Below, in pieces: positions 8,149 to 17,309 of a DNA stretch of 64,000 nt. The position numbers and the translations under genes are program-made. The notes beneath the pieces are model-generated. The model made no database searches and had not been told where the DNA came from. It was given only the letters and a program-made list of their open reading frames with translations. Each line of letters starts with the position of its first letter. Position 1 is the stretch's first letter. Origin of the DNA: CAVWGP01 sp963754645 (GTDB lineage: Bacteria > Pseudomonadota > Alphaproteobacteria > Bin65); the NCBI GenBank assembly GCA_963754645.1, contig CAVWGP010000001.1:434001-498000 (forward strand), given 5' to 3'.

Positions 8149-8220
8149 GTCTGTCGCTTACCTCGCTTGATCGCCGCCATCGAAATCGAAATTCGAGCGC
8201 GGCGCAAGCGACGGCGCTTG

Positions 8221-8868
8221 CTACATGGGCGGGACGAGGCCGTCCTTGCCCACGGTGACGCGCGCGGCGGCGAGCGAGCCGTCGGGCTGCTTGTTGGCGA
8301 TGATGAAGACGTGGCTGCCCGGCTTCAGCATGTCGGCCGAGCCCGGTCCCATGGCGACGATCGGCGCCTCGGGCGGAACGACGATCGTTTTCGAGCCATC
8401 CTTGTATTTCAATGTCAAAGTGCGGCCGTTCACCTGGCTCACCGAACTATCGACGGTCGCGTTCGTCATCGTGCTTTCGGGCGTCAGGTCCCAGGGCCGA
8501 TGGCCTTCGCCGGTGCCGCGCATCGCATCGGGGAAAATGAGGACTTCGATCGCTTTCAGCGAACCGTCGCTTTGCGGAATGGCGGCGGTGCCGACATAGG
8601 TGCCCGGCTTGATGTCGCCGATATCGGCCTTGCTCAGCGACGACACGGCGAAATTGTCGGCCAGCTTGACGCTGACGGCCGCCCCCTGCCGGTCCTTGAG
8701 ATGCAGCACGGTGCCTTCGAGCTTCACGATCTCGGCGCGCACGCGCACCGGCGGCGCCGGCGCCGTGCCCTGCGCCGCGGCGATCTCCGGCAAGGCGAGC
8801 AGCAGCGCGGCGAACGCCGCGGAAATCGATCGCGAACAACGCGCGATGGCCGTCATGCGGTTTGACAT
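8221..8868 (-). CDS. Exported protein with two DUF5666-like beta repeats
   Basis: A 215-residue protein starting with a basic, hydrophobic signal peptide (residues 1-33, cleavage expected after AIAAAQ-like sequence). The mature part holds two similar units: RAEIVKLEGTVLHLKDRQGA at about 43-62 and VSQVNGRTLTLKYKDGSKTI at about 143-162. Each is followed by a glycine-containing strand ending in KPGTYV or KPGSHV. This pattern fits DUF5666, small OB-like periplasmic domains of unknown role. It is about 70 bp upstream of the GMC gene and may be in the same operon. Export and the repeat pattern are visible; function is unknown. Confidence 0.7.
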   Translation of the reverse strand: MSNRMTAIARCSRSISAAFAALLLALPEIAAAQGTAPAPPVRVRAEIVKLEGTVLHLKDRQGAAVSVKLADNFAVSSLSKADIGDIKPGTYVGTAAIPQSDGSLKAIEVLIFPDAMRGTGEGHRPWDLTPESTMTNATVDSSVSQVNGRTLTLKYKDGSKTIVVPPEAPIVAMGPGSADMLKPGSHVFIIANKQPDGSLAAARVTVGKDGLVPPM

Positions 8869-9001
8869 GGTGTGGACCCCTGACGTTTGCGTTTCGGTGT
8901 TGCGAAAGAATGAACAATTCGCCGCCGAGCCTATTCCCTTGGCGCCGCGCCGAACAGCGGATTGTTCGGAATCCGGACGACTGGCATTCTTTCTTTCGTA
9001 C

Positions 9002-9216
9002 GGGCGGGTCCAAAATCAATGGACCCAAATATTTTGCGTCATCCCGACCGTAGCGCCGCAACGCGGCGCGCAGCGGAGGGACCTCGGGCGGACTAGCACG
9101 CCCCCGCATGATGGCACGACGCCAGTCCACACGAGGTCCCTCCGCTTCGCGCGCTGACGCGCGCTACGGTCGGGATGACGAATTATGAACTACGTCTATG
9201 GGTCTCCGACCCGCCC
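9002..9216. repeat. MITE-like palindromic element, copy 1 (about 215 bp)
   Basis: The element is bounded by the inverted ends GGGCGGGTC (9002-9010) and GACCCGCCC (9208-9216). Inside is a long imperfect palindrome: CGTCATCCCGACCGTAGCGC on the left pairs with GCGCTACGGTCGGGATGACG on the right, then GGAGGGACCTCG pairs with CGAGGTCCCTCC, then CGGACTAG with a decayed CAGTCC. A second copy with the same ends and internal order is at 37044-37253. It carries no ORF. It lies between two reverse-strand genes, so it does not disrupt anything. Confidence 0.85.
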
Positions 9217-9265
9217 CTACCGATTGACATTCGGCCGTTCGCTTTGATCGACCGCACTCTTCGCC

Positions 9266-10033
9266 CTACAACTTCGCCCGCACGAAGGCCTCGAGGCGGG
9301 CGATGGTTTCGGGGTCGTGCGACTGGGCGATGCAAATTTCGGCCTCGCGCTTGAGCGCGCGCGTCAAGTCGGCGCGCTCCGGCTCGATCAAGGCGCGCTT
9401 CATTTGCGCCACGGCGGATGCCGGCAGCGCGGCCAACTCGCTGGCGAGCGCCACCGCCTCATCGAGCAAGCGTTCCGGCGCGCACACGCGCCCGGCGATG
9501 CCGATGCCGTGCAATTCGCGCGCGTCCATTTTCCGGCCGAGATAGGCGAGCTCGCGCGCCGCCACCGGCCCGGCCAAGCGCGGCAGGAGCCAGCTTGCGC
9601 CACCGGTGAAGAACAGGCCGAAGGCGGCTTCCGGCATGAAGGCGCGCGCCCCTTCCGCCCAGATCGTGAAATCGCAATTGAGCGTCCACGAGAAGGCGCC
9701 GCCGATCGCCCAGCCGTGGATCGCGCCGACCACGGGCTTGGAGCCGAACATGATGCGCTCGGTGATGCGCTGCAGCGTTTCGAGCTGCCGGGTCAGCGCC
9801 GCCAAGCCTTGCCGGCTGGTCTCGACTTGCTCGGCCAGATCGTCGCCGGCGCAGAAGGCGCGGCCTTCGCCGCGCAACAGAATGGCGCGCACGCCGGCCT
9901 CGGCCTCGGCCGCCGCCAGGGCGTCGTCGAGATCGAGCATCAGCCGCATGCTGATCGCGTTGAGCCGTTCGGGCCGGTTGAGCGAAACGATGCGCACCGC
10001 GCCTTCGTCGCGAACCATCACGGGGGCCGCCAT
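9266..10033 (-). CDS. Enoyl-CoA hydratase/isomerase family protein (crotonase)
   Basis: A 255-residue crotonase-fold enzyme acting on acyl-CoA thioesters. SLNRPERLNAIS near the N-terminus, the first oxyanion-hole motif AFCAGDDL and the second, HGWAIGGAFSWTL, are present. The usual catalytic Glu positions fall in the EAAFGLFFTGGAS segment and look atypical, so hydratase activity is not certain. I used the ATG at 10033, which has AGGAAAGGAA 5-14 bp upstream; the open frame runs back further into the neighbouring gene but is not protein-like there. It lies 17 bp downstream of the gamma-glutamyltransferase gene in the same orientation. Confidence 0.88.
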   Translation of the reverse strand: MAAPVMVRDEGAVRIVSLNRPERLNAISMRLMLDLDDALAAAEAEAGVRAILLRGEGRAFCAGDDLAEQVETSRQGLAALTRQLETLQRITERIMFGSKPVVGAIHGWAIGGAFSWTLNCDFTIWAEGARAFMPEAAFGLFFTGGASWLLPRLAGPVAARELAYLGRKMDARELHGIGIAGRVCAPERLLDEAVALASELAALPASAVAQMKRALIEPERADLTRALKREAEICIAQSHDPETIARLEAFVRAKL

Positions 10034-10050
10034 GGTCGGGTTCCTTTCCT

Positions 10051-11839
10051 CTAGCGGCCGGCGGCGTAGGCTTGCATGAGACGCGGCGTGGCGGCGGCGC
10101 GCAGGAATCCGCCCCAATTTCCCACCGCGCAAACCCGGCCGAGCGACCACGGATCTTCGACCGAGAGTTTGTGCCCGCGCGCCGCTAGCGCGTCGAGCGT
10201 CGCCGGCGGAAAGCGGCTTTCGATCATCAGCCGCCCCAGCTCGTAGGGCCGCGGATGGAACGACTGCGGAAAGTGCCGCGACTGGAACAGCGGCGCGTCG
10301 ATCGCCTGTTGCAGGCTCATCTTGTGATGCACGATGCGGAGAAAGGCGGCGAGCGTCCATTGCTCCTGCTGATCGCCGCCCGGCGTGCCGATGGCGAGCC
10401 ACGGCTTGCCGTCGCGCGTCACCAGCGTCGGCGTCAGCGTGATGCGCGGCCGCGTGCCCGGCAGCAGCGTCGTCGGATGGCCCTCTTCAAGCCAGCACAT
10501 TTGCCCGCGCGTCGAGATCGGAAAACCCAGGCCGGGGACGACCGGCGAGCTTTGCAGCCAGCCGCCCGAGGGCGTCGCCGAAATCATATTCCCGGCGGCA
10601 TCGGCGACGTCGATGTGCACCGTGTCGCCCCATTCCGGCGGCAACGCCACGAAGGTCGGCTCGCCGCCGCCGGGTCCGACCGGCTTTTCCTTGCCCGCCA
10701 TCGCGAGCACGCGCGCCATGCGTTCGGCGGCGCCCGGGAAATCGCCCGGCCGCAGCGCCAGCGACGCATCGCTTCCGATCAGCTTGCGCCGCTCATCGGC
10801 ATAGGCCGCGGACAGAAGCCGCTCGATCGGAACTTCGACCGCATTGGGATCGCCGTACATGACTTCGCGATCGGCAAAGGCGAGCTTCAAGGCTTCGATC
10901 GTCGTGTGCACGAAATCGGCGCCGAGCGGGTCCATGCGCGCCGATATCGAAGCCGTTCAGCATTTGCAGCGCTTGCAGGAAGACCGGGCCCTGGGTCCAC
11001 GGCCCGAGTTTGTGGACGCGCAAGCCGTGATAGTCGACCGCGAGCGGTTTTTCGACAGTGGCCGCGTAACGCGCGAGATCGCCGCCGGTCAGCAGCCCGG
11101 CATGGCGGCGCCCGGTCGAATCGATCAGCGGCGCGCGGTAGAAGCGGTCGATCGCCTCGGCGGCGAAGCCGTGATAGAAGGCGCGCCGCGCCGCCTCGAT
11201 CTGGCGCACGCGATCGCCGCCCGCCGCTTCCGCTTCCGACAAGATGCGTTTGTAAAACGTGGCGATGGCCGGCACGCGAAACGGCTTTTCGGGATGCGGC
11301 GCCTTGCCGTTGACGAGCCAGACCTCGCCCGAGCTCGGCCATTCGCGCGTGAAATAATCGACGGCGGGCAGAATCGTGCCGACGATGCGCGGCACCAGGG
11401 GGAAACCGTTCTCGGCGTAGAAGATGGCGAAGCCGAGTATATCGCGCAGACGGAACGTGCCGTAATCGCGCAGCAGCAGCATCCAGCCGTCGAAGGCGCC
11501 GGGAACGACGCAAGGCAGCAGGCCGGTGCCGGGCATCTGCTCCAGGCCGAGCGCGCGTAGCCGCGCGACCGTCGCCGCCGCCGGAAACGGGCCCTGGCCG
11601 CAGATCGCCTCGGGCGCGGCGGCACCCGCGCGATGGAGAATGATCGGAACTTCGCCGCCCGGCCCGTTGAGATGCGGCTCGACGATCTGCAGCACGAAGC
11701 CCGCCGCCGCCGCCGCGTCGAAAGCGTTGCCGCCTTTTTCCAGCACCGCCATGCCGGCGGCGGTCGCGAGCCAATGCGTCGTCGCGATCGCGCCGAAGGT
11801 TCCGCGAATATCCGGACGCGTGGTGAAATTCGGTGCCAT
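10051..11839 (-). pseudogene. Gamma-glutamyltransferase family protein, broken by one frameshift
   Basis: Two adjoining reverse frames together encode an Ntn-hydrolase of the GGT family, about 595 residues. The first (from ATG 11839) has ATTHWLATAAGMAVLEKGGN and NGPGGEVPIILH. The second (ending 10051) has the region around the autocatalytic Thr, WGDTVHIDVADAAGN, then RPRITLTPTLVTRDGKPWLA. The frames join at about 10936-10941, where GCGCGCATGGAC has one extra base; deleting it gives continuous ...LNGFDIGAMDPLGADF. GGTs transfer or hydrolyse gamma-glutamyl groups in the periplasm, but no obvious signal peptide is present. The lack of other damage argues for a sequencing indel or a very recent mutation. 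Confidence 0.8.
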
Positions 11840-11951
11840 GCCGTCTCCCCGTAGCGTGCGCGCACCCTAGTGCGGACCTGGCGCTTTCGATAGTCCGTTG
11901 CGCGACGGGCGGGCGGCTGCGACTATGCCCCGGGCAAATAACGGAGCCGCC

Positions 11952-12668
11952 ATGACCTGGTCCATCGTCGCGCGCGATCGGCGCACCGGCGCATTCGGCA
12001 TCGCCATCGCCAGCAAATTCTTCGCCGTCGGATCTTTATGCCCGAACGGCGAGGGCGGCATCGGCGCGCTCTCGACCCAGGCGCTGCCCAATCCGCTTTG
12101 GGGCCGGCGCGGCCTGCGCCTGCTGCGCGAAGGCCTGCCGGCGGCGAAAATCGTCGACATGCTCACCCTGCCCGACAAGGGCGCGGAGCAGCGCCAGTTT
12201 CACATACAAGACGCGCAAGGTCGCATCGCGGCGCACACCGGCGCGCGCTGCATCGATTGGTGCGGCCACGCCATCCACGACGGATTTTCCGTGGCCGGCA
12301 ACATGCTGGCCGGCCCCGCCGTGATCGCCGAGACGGCGCGCGCATTCGAGAACGCCGCGCACCTTCCCTTCGTGCGCCGCCTGATCGGCGCGCTCGAAGC
12401 CGGCGAGGCGGCGGGCGGCGACAAGCGCGGCAAGCAATCCGCCGCGTTGCTGACCTGGACGACCGAGGAATATCCGGCGATCGATCTCCGCGTCGACGAC
12501 CATGGGGATCCGTTGAAGGAACTCGCGCGCCTCGCCGCCGTGAGCCGCCAGCGCCTCGCCCACTACGTGAAATTCATGCCGACGCGCGCCAATCCCGACG
12601 GCACGCTCGACCGTGCCACGATCGAGGCCGGCATCGCCGAAGCCGTCGCCGCCGGCCGCGAGGAATGA
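11952..12668 (+). CDS. DUF1028 family protein (predicted Ntn-hydrolase-like)
   Basis: A 238-residue protein starting MTWSIVARDRRTGAFGIAIA, then SKFFAVGSLCPN and GALSTQALPNPLWG, the hallmark N-terminus of DUF1028. The ATG at 11952 was chosen because family members start exactly here. DUF1028 proteins are predicted to share an Ntn-hydrolase-like fold and often sit beside peptide transporters or amidohydrolases, but the reaction is unknown to me. Here it diverges from the gamma-glutamyltransferase gene and precedes a peptide-type binding protein by 71 bp, suggesting a role in use of peptides or gamma-glutamyl amides. No transmembrane segment or signal peptide is visible. Confidence 0.85.
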   Translation: MTWSIVARDRRTGAFGIAIASKFFAVGSLCPNGEGGIGALSTQALPNPLWGRRGLRLLREGLPAAKIVDMLTLPDKGAEQRQFHIQDAQGRIAAHTGARCIDWCGHAIHDGFSVAGNMLAGPAVIAETARAFENAAHLPFVRRLIGALEAGEAAGGDKRGKQSAALLTWTTEEYPAIDLRVDDHGDPLKELARLAAVSRQRLAHYVKFMPTRANPDGTLDRATIEAGIAEAVAAGREE

Positions 12669-12739
12669 TCGGCGGACCGGTTGAAAGCCGGCGGCGATTG
12701 GCCTAGCGTCGCGCCACAAGAAATCGGGAGGAAACGACG

Positions 12740-14254
12740 ATGACGAAATTTTTCACCTATGGCGTTGCGTTCGCGGCCTTGCTGGCGGCGGCGCCGGCCG
12801 TGTCGCAGACGACGCTTCGCATCGGCTTGGCCGAGGACCCGGACAATCTCGATCCGACGACGGCGGGCTCCTATGTCGGCCGCATCGTGCTGGCGACGCT
12901 GTGCGACAAGCTGTTCGACATCGACGAAGGCCTCAAAGTCATCCCGCAGCTCGCGCTTTCGCACGAGACGTCGGCGGACGGCAAGACGGTCACGATCAAG
13001 CTGCGCCCGAACGTCAAGTTCCACGACGGCGAGCCGTTCAATGCCGAGGCGGTGAAATTCACGCTCGACCGGCACATGACGATGCAGGGCTCGTTCCGCA
13101 AGGCCGAGCTGCAGCAGATCGACAGCGTCGAGGTCGCCGATCCGCTGACCGTCAAGCTCAACCTCAAGGCGCCGTTCTCGCCGCTGATCGCCCAGCTCAC
13201 CGACCGGTCCGGCATGATGGTGAGCCCCAAGGCCGTCAAGGACGCCGGCGACAAATTCGTCAACAAGCCGATCTGCGCCGGACCCTACAAATTCGTCGAG
13301 CGCGTGGCGCAGGACCGCATCGTCGTCGAGCGCTTCGCCGATTACTGGGACAAGGGCCGCATCCACATCGACCGCGTGATCTACCGTCCGATCCAGGACA
13401 GCACGATCCGCCTCGCCAACCTGCGCTCGGGCGATCTCGACATCATCGAACGCCTGCTCGCGACCGACATTCCCACCGTGCGCGGCGACGCGAAACTGAA
13501 GCTCGTGGCCCGCGTCGGCCTCGGCTACACCGGCTTGACGTTCAATCTCGGCAACGGCGACCGGGCGAAGAACCCGATCGGCCAGAACGCCAAGGTGCGC
13601 CAGGCGCTCGATTGGGCGATCGACCGCGAGGCGATCAACAAAGTCGTGTTCAACGGCGAGTTCACCGTCGGCAACCAATGGTCGAGCCCGAAGAACCCCT
13701 ACTACATCGAGAAAGTCCCGGTCCCGAAGCGCGACGTGGCCAAGGCCAAGGCGCTGCTCAAGGAAGCGGGCGTCACGACGCCGCTCAAGCTCGAAGTCAT
13801 GGTGCCGAACGGTCCCGATACCAAGCAGGTCGCCGAGCTCATCCAATCCATGGCCGCCGAGGCCGGGTTCGAGCTCACCTTGCGCGTGACCGAATTCGCC
13901 ACCTCGCTGGCCGAGGGCCAGAAGGGCAATTTCCAAATCTATCTCATCGGCTGGAGCGGCCGCACCGATCCCGACCAGAACGTGATCAATCATCTCGGCT
14001 GCAACACGCCGTTCAACTGGGGCAAATATTGCGACGAGAAAACCCAGGCGGCGCTCACCGAGGCGCGCACCTTCTCGGAGCCGGCAAAGCGCAAGGCCGG
14101 CTATGAAAAGGCGCTGGCCCAGATCGAGGCCGACAAGCCGCTGATCTATCTCTATCACGACGCCCGCCTGTTCGCGCACACGGCGAAGCTCGAAGGCTAT
14201 CGCCAGCCGGCCGACGGATTGATCCGGCTGCAGGATATGAAACTGGCGAAGTAG
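12740..14254 (+). CDS. ABC transporter substrate-binding protein, family 5 (peptide/nickel type)
   Basis: A 504-residue periplasmic protein with a signal peptide (residues 1-22, ending AAPAVSQ) and the SBP_bac_5 fold: RIGLAEDPDNLDPTTAGSYV at the start, LRPNVKFHDGEPFNAEAVKF around residues 92-111, and IYLIGWSGRTDPDQNVINHL near the C-terminus. The ATG at 12740 has GGGAGGAAACGACG just upstream, a strong ribosome-binding site. Such proteins deliver di-/oligopeptides, glutathione or nickel to an ABC importer. No permease or ATPase genes follow, so the importer is encoded elsewhere. With GGT and DUF1028 next to it, a glutathione-like or gamma-glutamyl peptide substrate is plausible but inferred. 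Confidence 0.92.
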   Translation: MTKFFTYGVAFAALLAAAPAVSQTTLRIGLAEDPDNLDPTTAGSYVGRIVLATLCDKLFDIDEGLKVIPQLALSHETSADGKTVTIKLRPNVKFHDGEPFNAEAVKFTLDRHMTMQGSFRKAELQQIDSVEVADPLTVKLNLKAPFSPLIAQLTDRSGMMVSPKAVKDAGDKFVNKPICAGPYKFVERVAQDRIVVERFADYWDKGRIHIDRVIYRPIQDSTIRLANLRSGDLDIIERLLATDIPTVRGDAKLKLVARVGLGYTGLTFNLGNGDRAKNPIGQNAKVRQALDWAIDREAINKVVFNGEFTVGNQWSSPKNPYYIEKVPVPKRDVAKAKALLKEAGVTTPLKLEVMVPNGPDTKQVAELIQSMAAEAGFELTLRVTEFATSLAEGQKGNFQIYLIGWSGRTDPDQNVINHLGCNTPFNWGKYCDEKTQAALTEARTFSEPAKRKAGYEKALAQIEADKPLIYLYHDARLFAHTAKLEGYRQPADGLIRLQDMKLAK

Positions 14255-14774
14255 CCGCCGGCGCTAGCGCGGCCAGCCGCCCATGAAACAATCGGGGCAG
14301 CAGGATCGCGACAACGATGGCGGCGATGAAAGCGAGCGAAATCCACTGCGCGCGGTTCGCCAGGCCGCGGCGCTCGAGCACGGATTCGGCGGGATTGGCC
14401 GGGTTGTAGAACACGGTGCATGCGGCGCCCGCCGGATATTTCGCGATCGTGGGCCGCACCCAGGACGCGAAACCGAGACCGACCGCCGTGCCGAAGGCGA
14501 TGCGGTTGCCGGTGAAGCGCTGCCGGCCCACCGTGTATTCGTAGACCACGTGCGGATAATTCGTGCGCACGATCCTGCCGGAGCCGCGGTTTTCCCGCAA
14601 TTCGATGCGCGATTCGAGGATGCGCCCGGGCGCGGTTTGCCATCCGGCGCTTGCCTGCATGGCGAGGTTCGCGCGCAGGATGCGGATCAGGAGATAGGCG
14701 ACGATGACGACGACGGGTATCGCGACGATATAGGACGTGTAGGCCGCGAGATTGGACGCGAGCGATCCGGGCAT
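14055..14774 (-). CDS. DUF3592-like membrane protein
   Basis: A 239-residue reverse frame starting MPGSLASNLAAYTSYIVAIP, with one membrane helix at about residues 15-37 and a second near 145-165. Between them VVYEYTVGRQRFTGNRIAFG and CTVFYNPANPAESVLERRG match the DUF3592 pattern (VxYxYxVxGxxYxGxRI...YxPxxPxxSVLxxG). The recognisable domain ends near 14265, but no stop occurs until 14055, so the C-terminal tail runs 200 nt antisense into the end of the binding-protein gene. That tail is arginine/proline-rich and probably not selected. It is 8 bp downstream of the next gene and likely cotranscribed with it. Confidence 0.65.
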   Translation of the reverse strand: MPGSLASNLAAYTSYIVAIPVVVIVAYLLIRILRANLAMQASAGWQTAPGRILESRIELRENRGSGRIVRTNYPHVVYEYTVGRQRFTGNRIAFGTAVGLGFASWVRPTIAKYPAGAACTVFYNPANPAESVLERRGLANRAQWISLAFIAAIVVAILLPRLFHGRLAALAPAATSPVSYPAAGSIRRPAGDSLRASPCARTGGRRDRDRSAACRPRSGPAPFHSRPCALPAPRRCAPR

Positions 14775-14782
14775 CGGCGCGG

Positions 14783-15271
14783 TCAGCGCGTGGCCGCGTT
14801 CTTTTCCCCGGCCGGCGGCGCGTTCGGATCGCTGCCCTGGCCCTGGAATTCGCTGACGGTCACCATCCGCCACTCGTCGTTCGACGCATCGACCTTGAAA
14901 GAAATCCGCACATCGTCCTTGGCATAGTTGAGCGCGTCGTCGCTCGGCGCGATTTCCTTGAAGCCGAGCGCGCCGAGATAGCGCGCGGCGGCGGCGACCA
15001 ATTTTTCCGTGTCGGCATTCGAGCGATACGACAGCGCGGTCGTGCGCGGCTTGCGGTCGGTGCGCGACGCGTAGGTAAAGCCGGTTTCGCCAAGCGGCTC
15101 GACGACGGGAAAGCTCTTGATCGTCGAGGACACGAGCAAATGCGCCGAGATCGAGCCCGGGGCGACGTTGATGCTTTCGAGCTGCGGCAAGATCGCCACG
15201 TAGAAAACCAGCACAAACGCGAACAATCCGCCGGCCAAAACGCCGATGCCTTTGCCAAGTTTTTTGAGCAT
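14783..15271 (-). CDS. Hypothetical membrane-anchored protein
   Basis: A 162-residue protein with one N-terminal helix (GIGVLAGGLFAFVLVFYVAI) after a MLKKLGK basic start, so most of it should be periplasmic. The rest is soluble, with no motif I recognise; it includes TDTEKLVAAAARYLGALGFK-like helical sequence and ends in a proline/alanine tail. The ATG at 15271 is preferred because the hydrophobic anchor follows directly; a longer open frame upstream is antisense-like. The DUF3592 gene follows with 8 bp between, implying a two-gene unit. Function unknown. Confidence 0.65.
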   Translation of the reverse strand: MLKKLGKGIGVLAGGLFAFVLVFYVAILPQLESINVAPGSISAHLLVSSTIKSFPVVEPLGETGFTYASRTDRKPRTTALSYRSNADTEKLVAAAARYLGALGFKEIAPSDDALNYAKDDVRISFKVDASNDEWRMVTVSEFQGQGSDPNAPPAGEKNAATR

Positions 15272-15423
15272 AGTGGGCCCCTGTTGGAATTGCGCGGCCG
15301 CATTGCCGCGCGCGCGCGGTATCGCCAACATACGCAGCCGATCTTCGGGCATATTCGTTAACAAAGCTTGATCGGCCGTCTTGGGCGGCCGCCGGCGGCC
15401 CTGTCCGGCCGCGGGTTTCGGGC

Positions 15424-16083
<660 letters not shown>

Positions 16084-16193
16084 GGCAAACCTCGCTCGCG
16101 AAACGCCCCGCGCCCGCGACAAGATAGGCCCGCGCTGCGCCCGCTTCCAGCCCCCGCCGCGCACGGCGGCGCCGGCAAAAAACTCAATGATTC

Positions 16194-16396
16194 CGAAGAT
16201 GATCATTTGCGGGTGTTGGGAAAAACCGCAAAAATGAGCATCTTCGACCGAATCAAGGGCTTAGGCTCGCCAAGGCCCCGATTATGGGGAACCGACCGGA
16301 GAAAAAAATCCAATGATTCTCGAAGATGATCATTTTGCCCGATGATCACCTTCGGGCGCTGCGATGATCATCTTCGAGGTGCGATGATCATCTTCG
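16194..16396. repeat. ATGATCATCTTCG palindrome/direct-repeat arrays
   Basis: Array one: CGAAGATGATCAT (16194-16206) pairs with ATGAGCATCTTCG (16234-16246, one mismatch). Array two: CGAAGATGATCAT (16321-16333) is followed by direct copies at 16342-16354 (ATGATCACCTTCG), 16364-16376 and 16384-16396, spaced 20-22 bp. The inverted unit is preceded both times by CAATGATTC, as CAACGATTC precedes the one at 3145. The order one inverted plus three direct copies equals that at 3145-3222, including a C-for-T variant in one copy. Confidence 0.8.
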
Positions 16397-16472
16397 GTGC
16401 GCCAATCGAATGGGCTGAATTATGGACCAACCAAACCTCCGCCGCCCTTGGCGGTCTTCGCCGCTTCAAACC

Positions 16473-16626
16473 GCTAAGTGCTTGATCTATCTCAAGGCCG
16501 CCAAGTTCAGGTATTGGGATTTGGCGCTCTTCGGAATAATCAAGCACTTAGCCACGAGTGTTGCCCATAATCCGCTGGCATCATCCGCTCGATTTGGCGG
16601 TCTTCGACAAAATCAAGCACTTAGCG
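16473..16626. repeat. GCTAAGTGCTTGAT inverted/direct repeat set
   Basis: GCTAAGTGCTTGAT at 16473-16486 is the inverse of ATCAAGCACTTAGC, which occurs at 16539-16552 and 16612-16625. Both direct copies follow a TTTGGCG-TCTTCG block (from 16520 and 16593), so the repeated unit is about 32 bp with a 73-bp period. The last copy supplies the TAG that closes the frame of the DUF6883 remnant. Confidence 0.7.
16494..16533. repeat. Third member of the CGAAGGCCGCCAA hairpin family
   Basis: AAGGCCGCCAA (16494-16504), a 16-nt spacer and TTGGCGCTCTTCG (16521-16533). The right arm has diverged. Spacer length, and the GGTATTG core of the spacer, match the element at 3327-3368. Confidence 0.65.
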
Positions 16627-16777
16627 CAACCTGGACAAGCGAGTGGCCTCGGGCAAGAAATTCGATGTCGAGATCGTTCTGACCGGACCTTCGGGCCGGT
16701 CCGCCGCCGTCAGAACGGTCTGGGTCGTCGGCACCGAAGGCCGGACACCGCGATTCGTCACCGCATTTCCGAGGTAG
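16625..16777 (+). pseudogene. DUF6883 C-terminal remnant
   Basis: About 50 codons, read KKFDVEIVLTGPSGRSAAVR, then TVWVVGTEGRTPRFVTAFP and a stop, matching the end of DUF6883 (YxxxVxxxGPxGxxAxVRTxWIVxxxxxxPRLVTxYP). An in-frame TAG at 16622-16624, inside the last repeat copy, and the absence of a start show that the N-terminal half was replaced by the repeat block. Four bases after its stop comes the DUF4926 ATG, the usual neighbour order for this pair as far as I recall. The fragment itself should be non-functional. Confidence 0.6.
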
Positions 16778-16780
16778 GTC

Positions 16781-17014
16781 ATGTTCAAGCTGCTCGATAC
16801 CGTGGTGCTGGATCGCGACATTCCGAAAAGCGGCCTTCGGCGCGGCGACCTGGGCGCGATCGTCGAGGTCGTTGCCGGCGACGCCTTCGAGGTCGAGTTC
16901 GTCGCCGCCTCCAGCCGCACCCAGGCGCTCGTCACGCTTCGTTTGGGCGATATTCGGCCGGTCGACGATCGCGATATCGTCTCCGTTCGGGCGATCGAGG
17001 TCACCGCGGAGTGA
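16781..17014 (+). CDS. DUF4926 domain protein
   Basis: A 77-residue protein, MFKLLDTVVLDRDIPKSGLR, then GDLGAIVEVVAGDAFEVEFV, which fits DUF4926: a small SH3-like beta barrel with conserved DxVxLxxDIPExxLxxGxxGxIVE. GAGG lies 7 bp before the ATG at 16781. It typically follows a DUF6883 gene and has been considered a possible partner or immunity-like protein; that role is not demonstrated here. Its upstream partner is truncated while this ORF is intact and family-length, so it may be a surviving orphan. Confidence 0.8.
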   Translation: MFKLLDTVVLDRDIPKSGLRRGDLGAIVEVVAGDAFEVEFVAASSRTQALVTLRLGDIRPVDDRDIVSVRAIEVTAE

Positions 17015-17174
17015 GCCGCGAAGATATCGGACACGGCGGGAATCTTGTTCATTATTTGAAGTCATGAGTTTTCTTACGCCGACCACCAATGACGCTCGTG
17101 CTGGATACCGTTAAATCCGGGCGTCCTTTGCCGCCGACAAGCAAATTTAGGGTTCCGCTGAGCCGGCAAGAGTC

Positions 17175-17202
17175 GCGGCTTCCGGCCAAAGCCGGAAGCC
17201 GC
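17175..17202. repeat. Perfect 12-bp stem hairpin
   Basis: GCGGCTTCCGGC, loop CAAA, GCCGGAAGCCGC. There is no T tract on either side, so it is not a standard intrinsic terminator. It lies between the DUF4926 gene and the end of the HTH gene on the opposite strand. Nothing else is recognisable in 17015-17309. Confidence 0.7.
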
Positions 17203-17309
17203 TATCGTGACCCATAGACCCTGGAAACCTCTCCCCGCTACGGCAGCCTAGCAGCGAACCGTCGAGGGGCTGTGTCCTGGCGTGCAGAGTCTCGGATCGG
17301 GGTGAAGCC

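Noticed and set aside
6721..8865. Forward open frame of about 714 codons antisense to the GMC oxidoreductase
   Set aside because: Long antisense frames are expected at this G+C; the reverse strand carries all GMC motifs.
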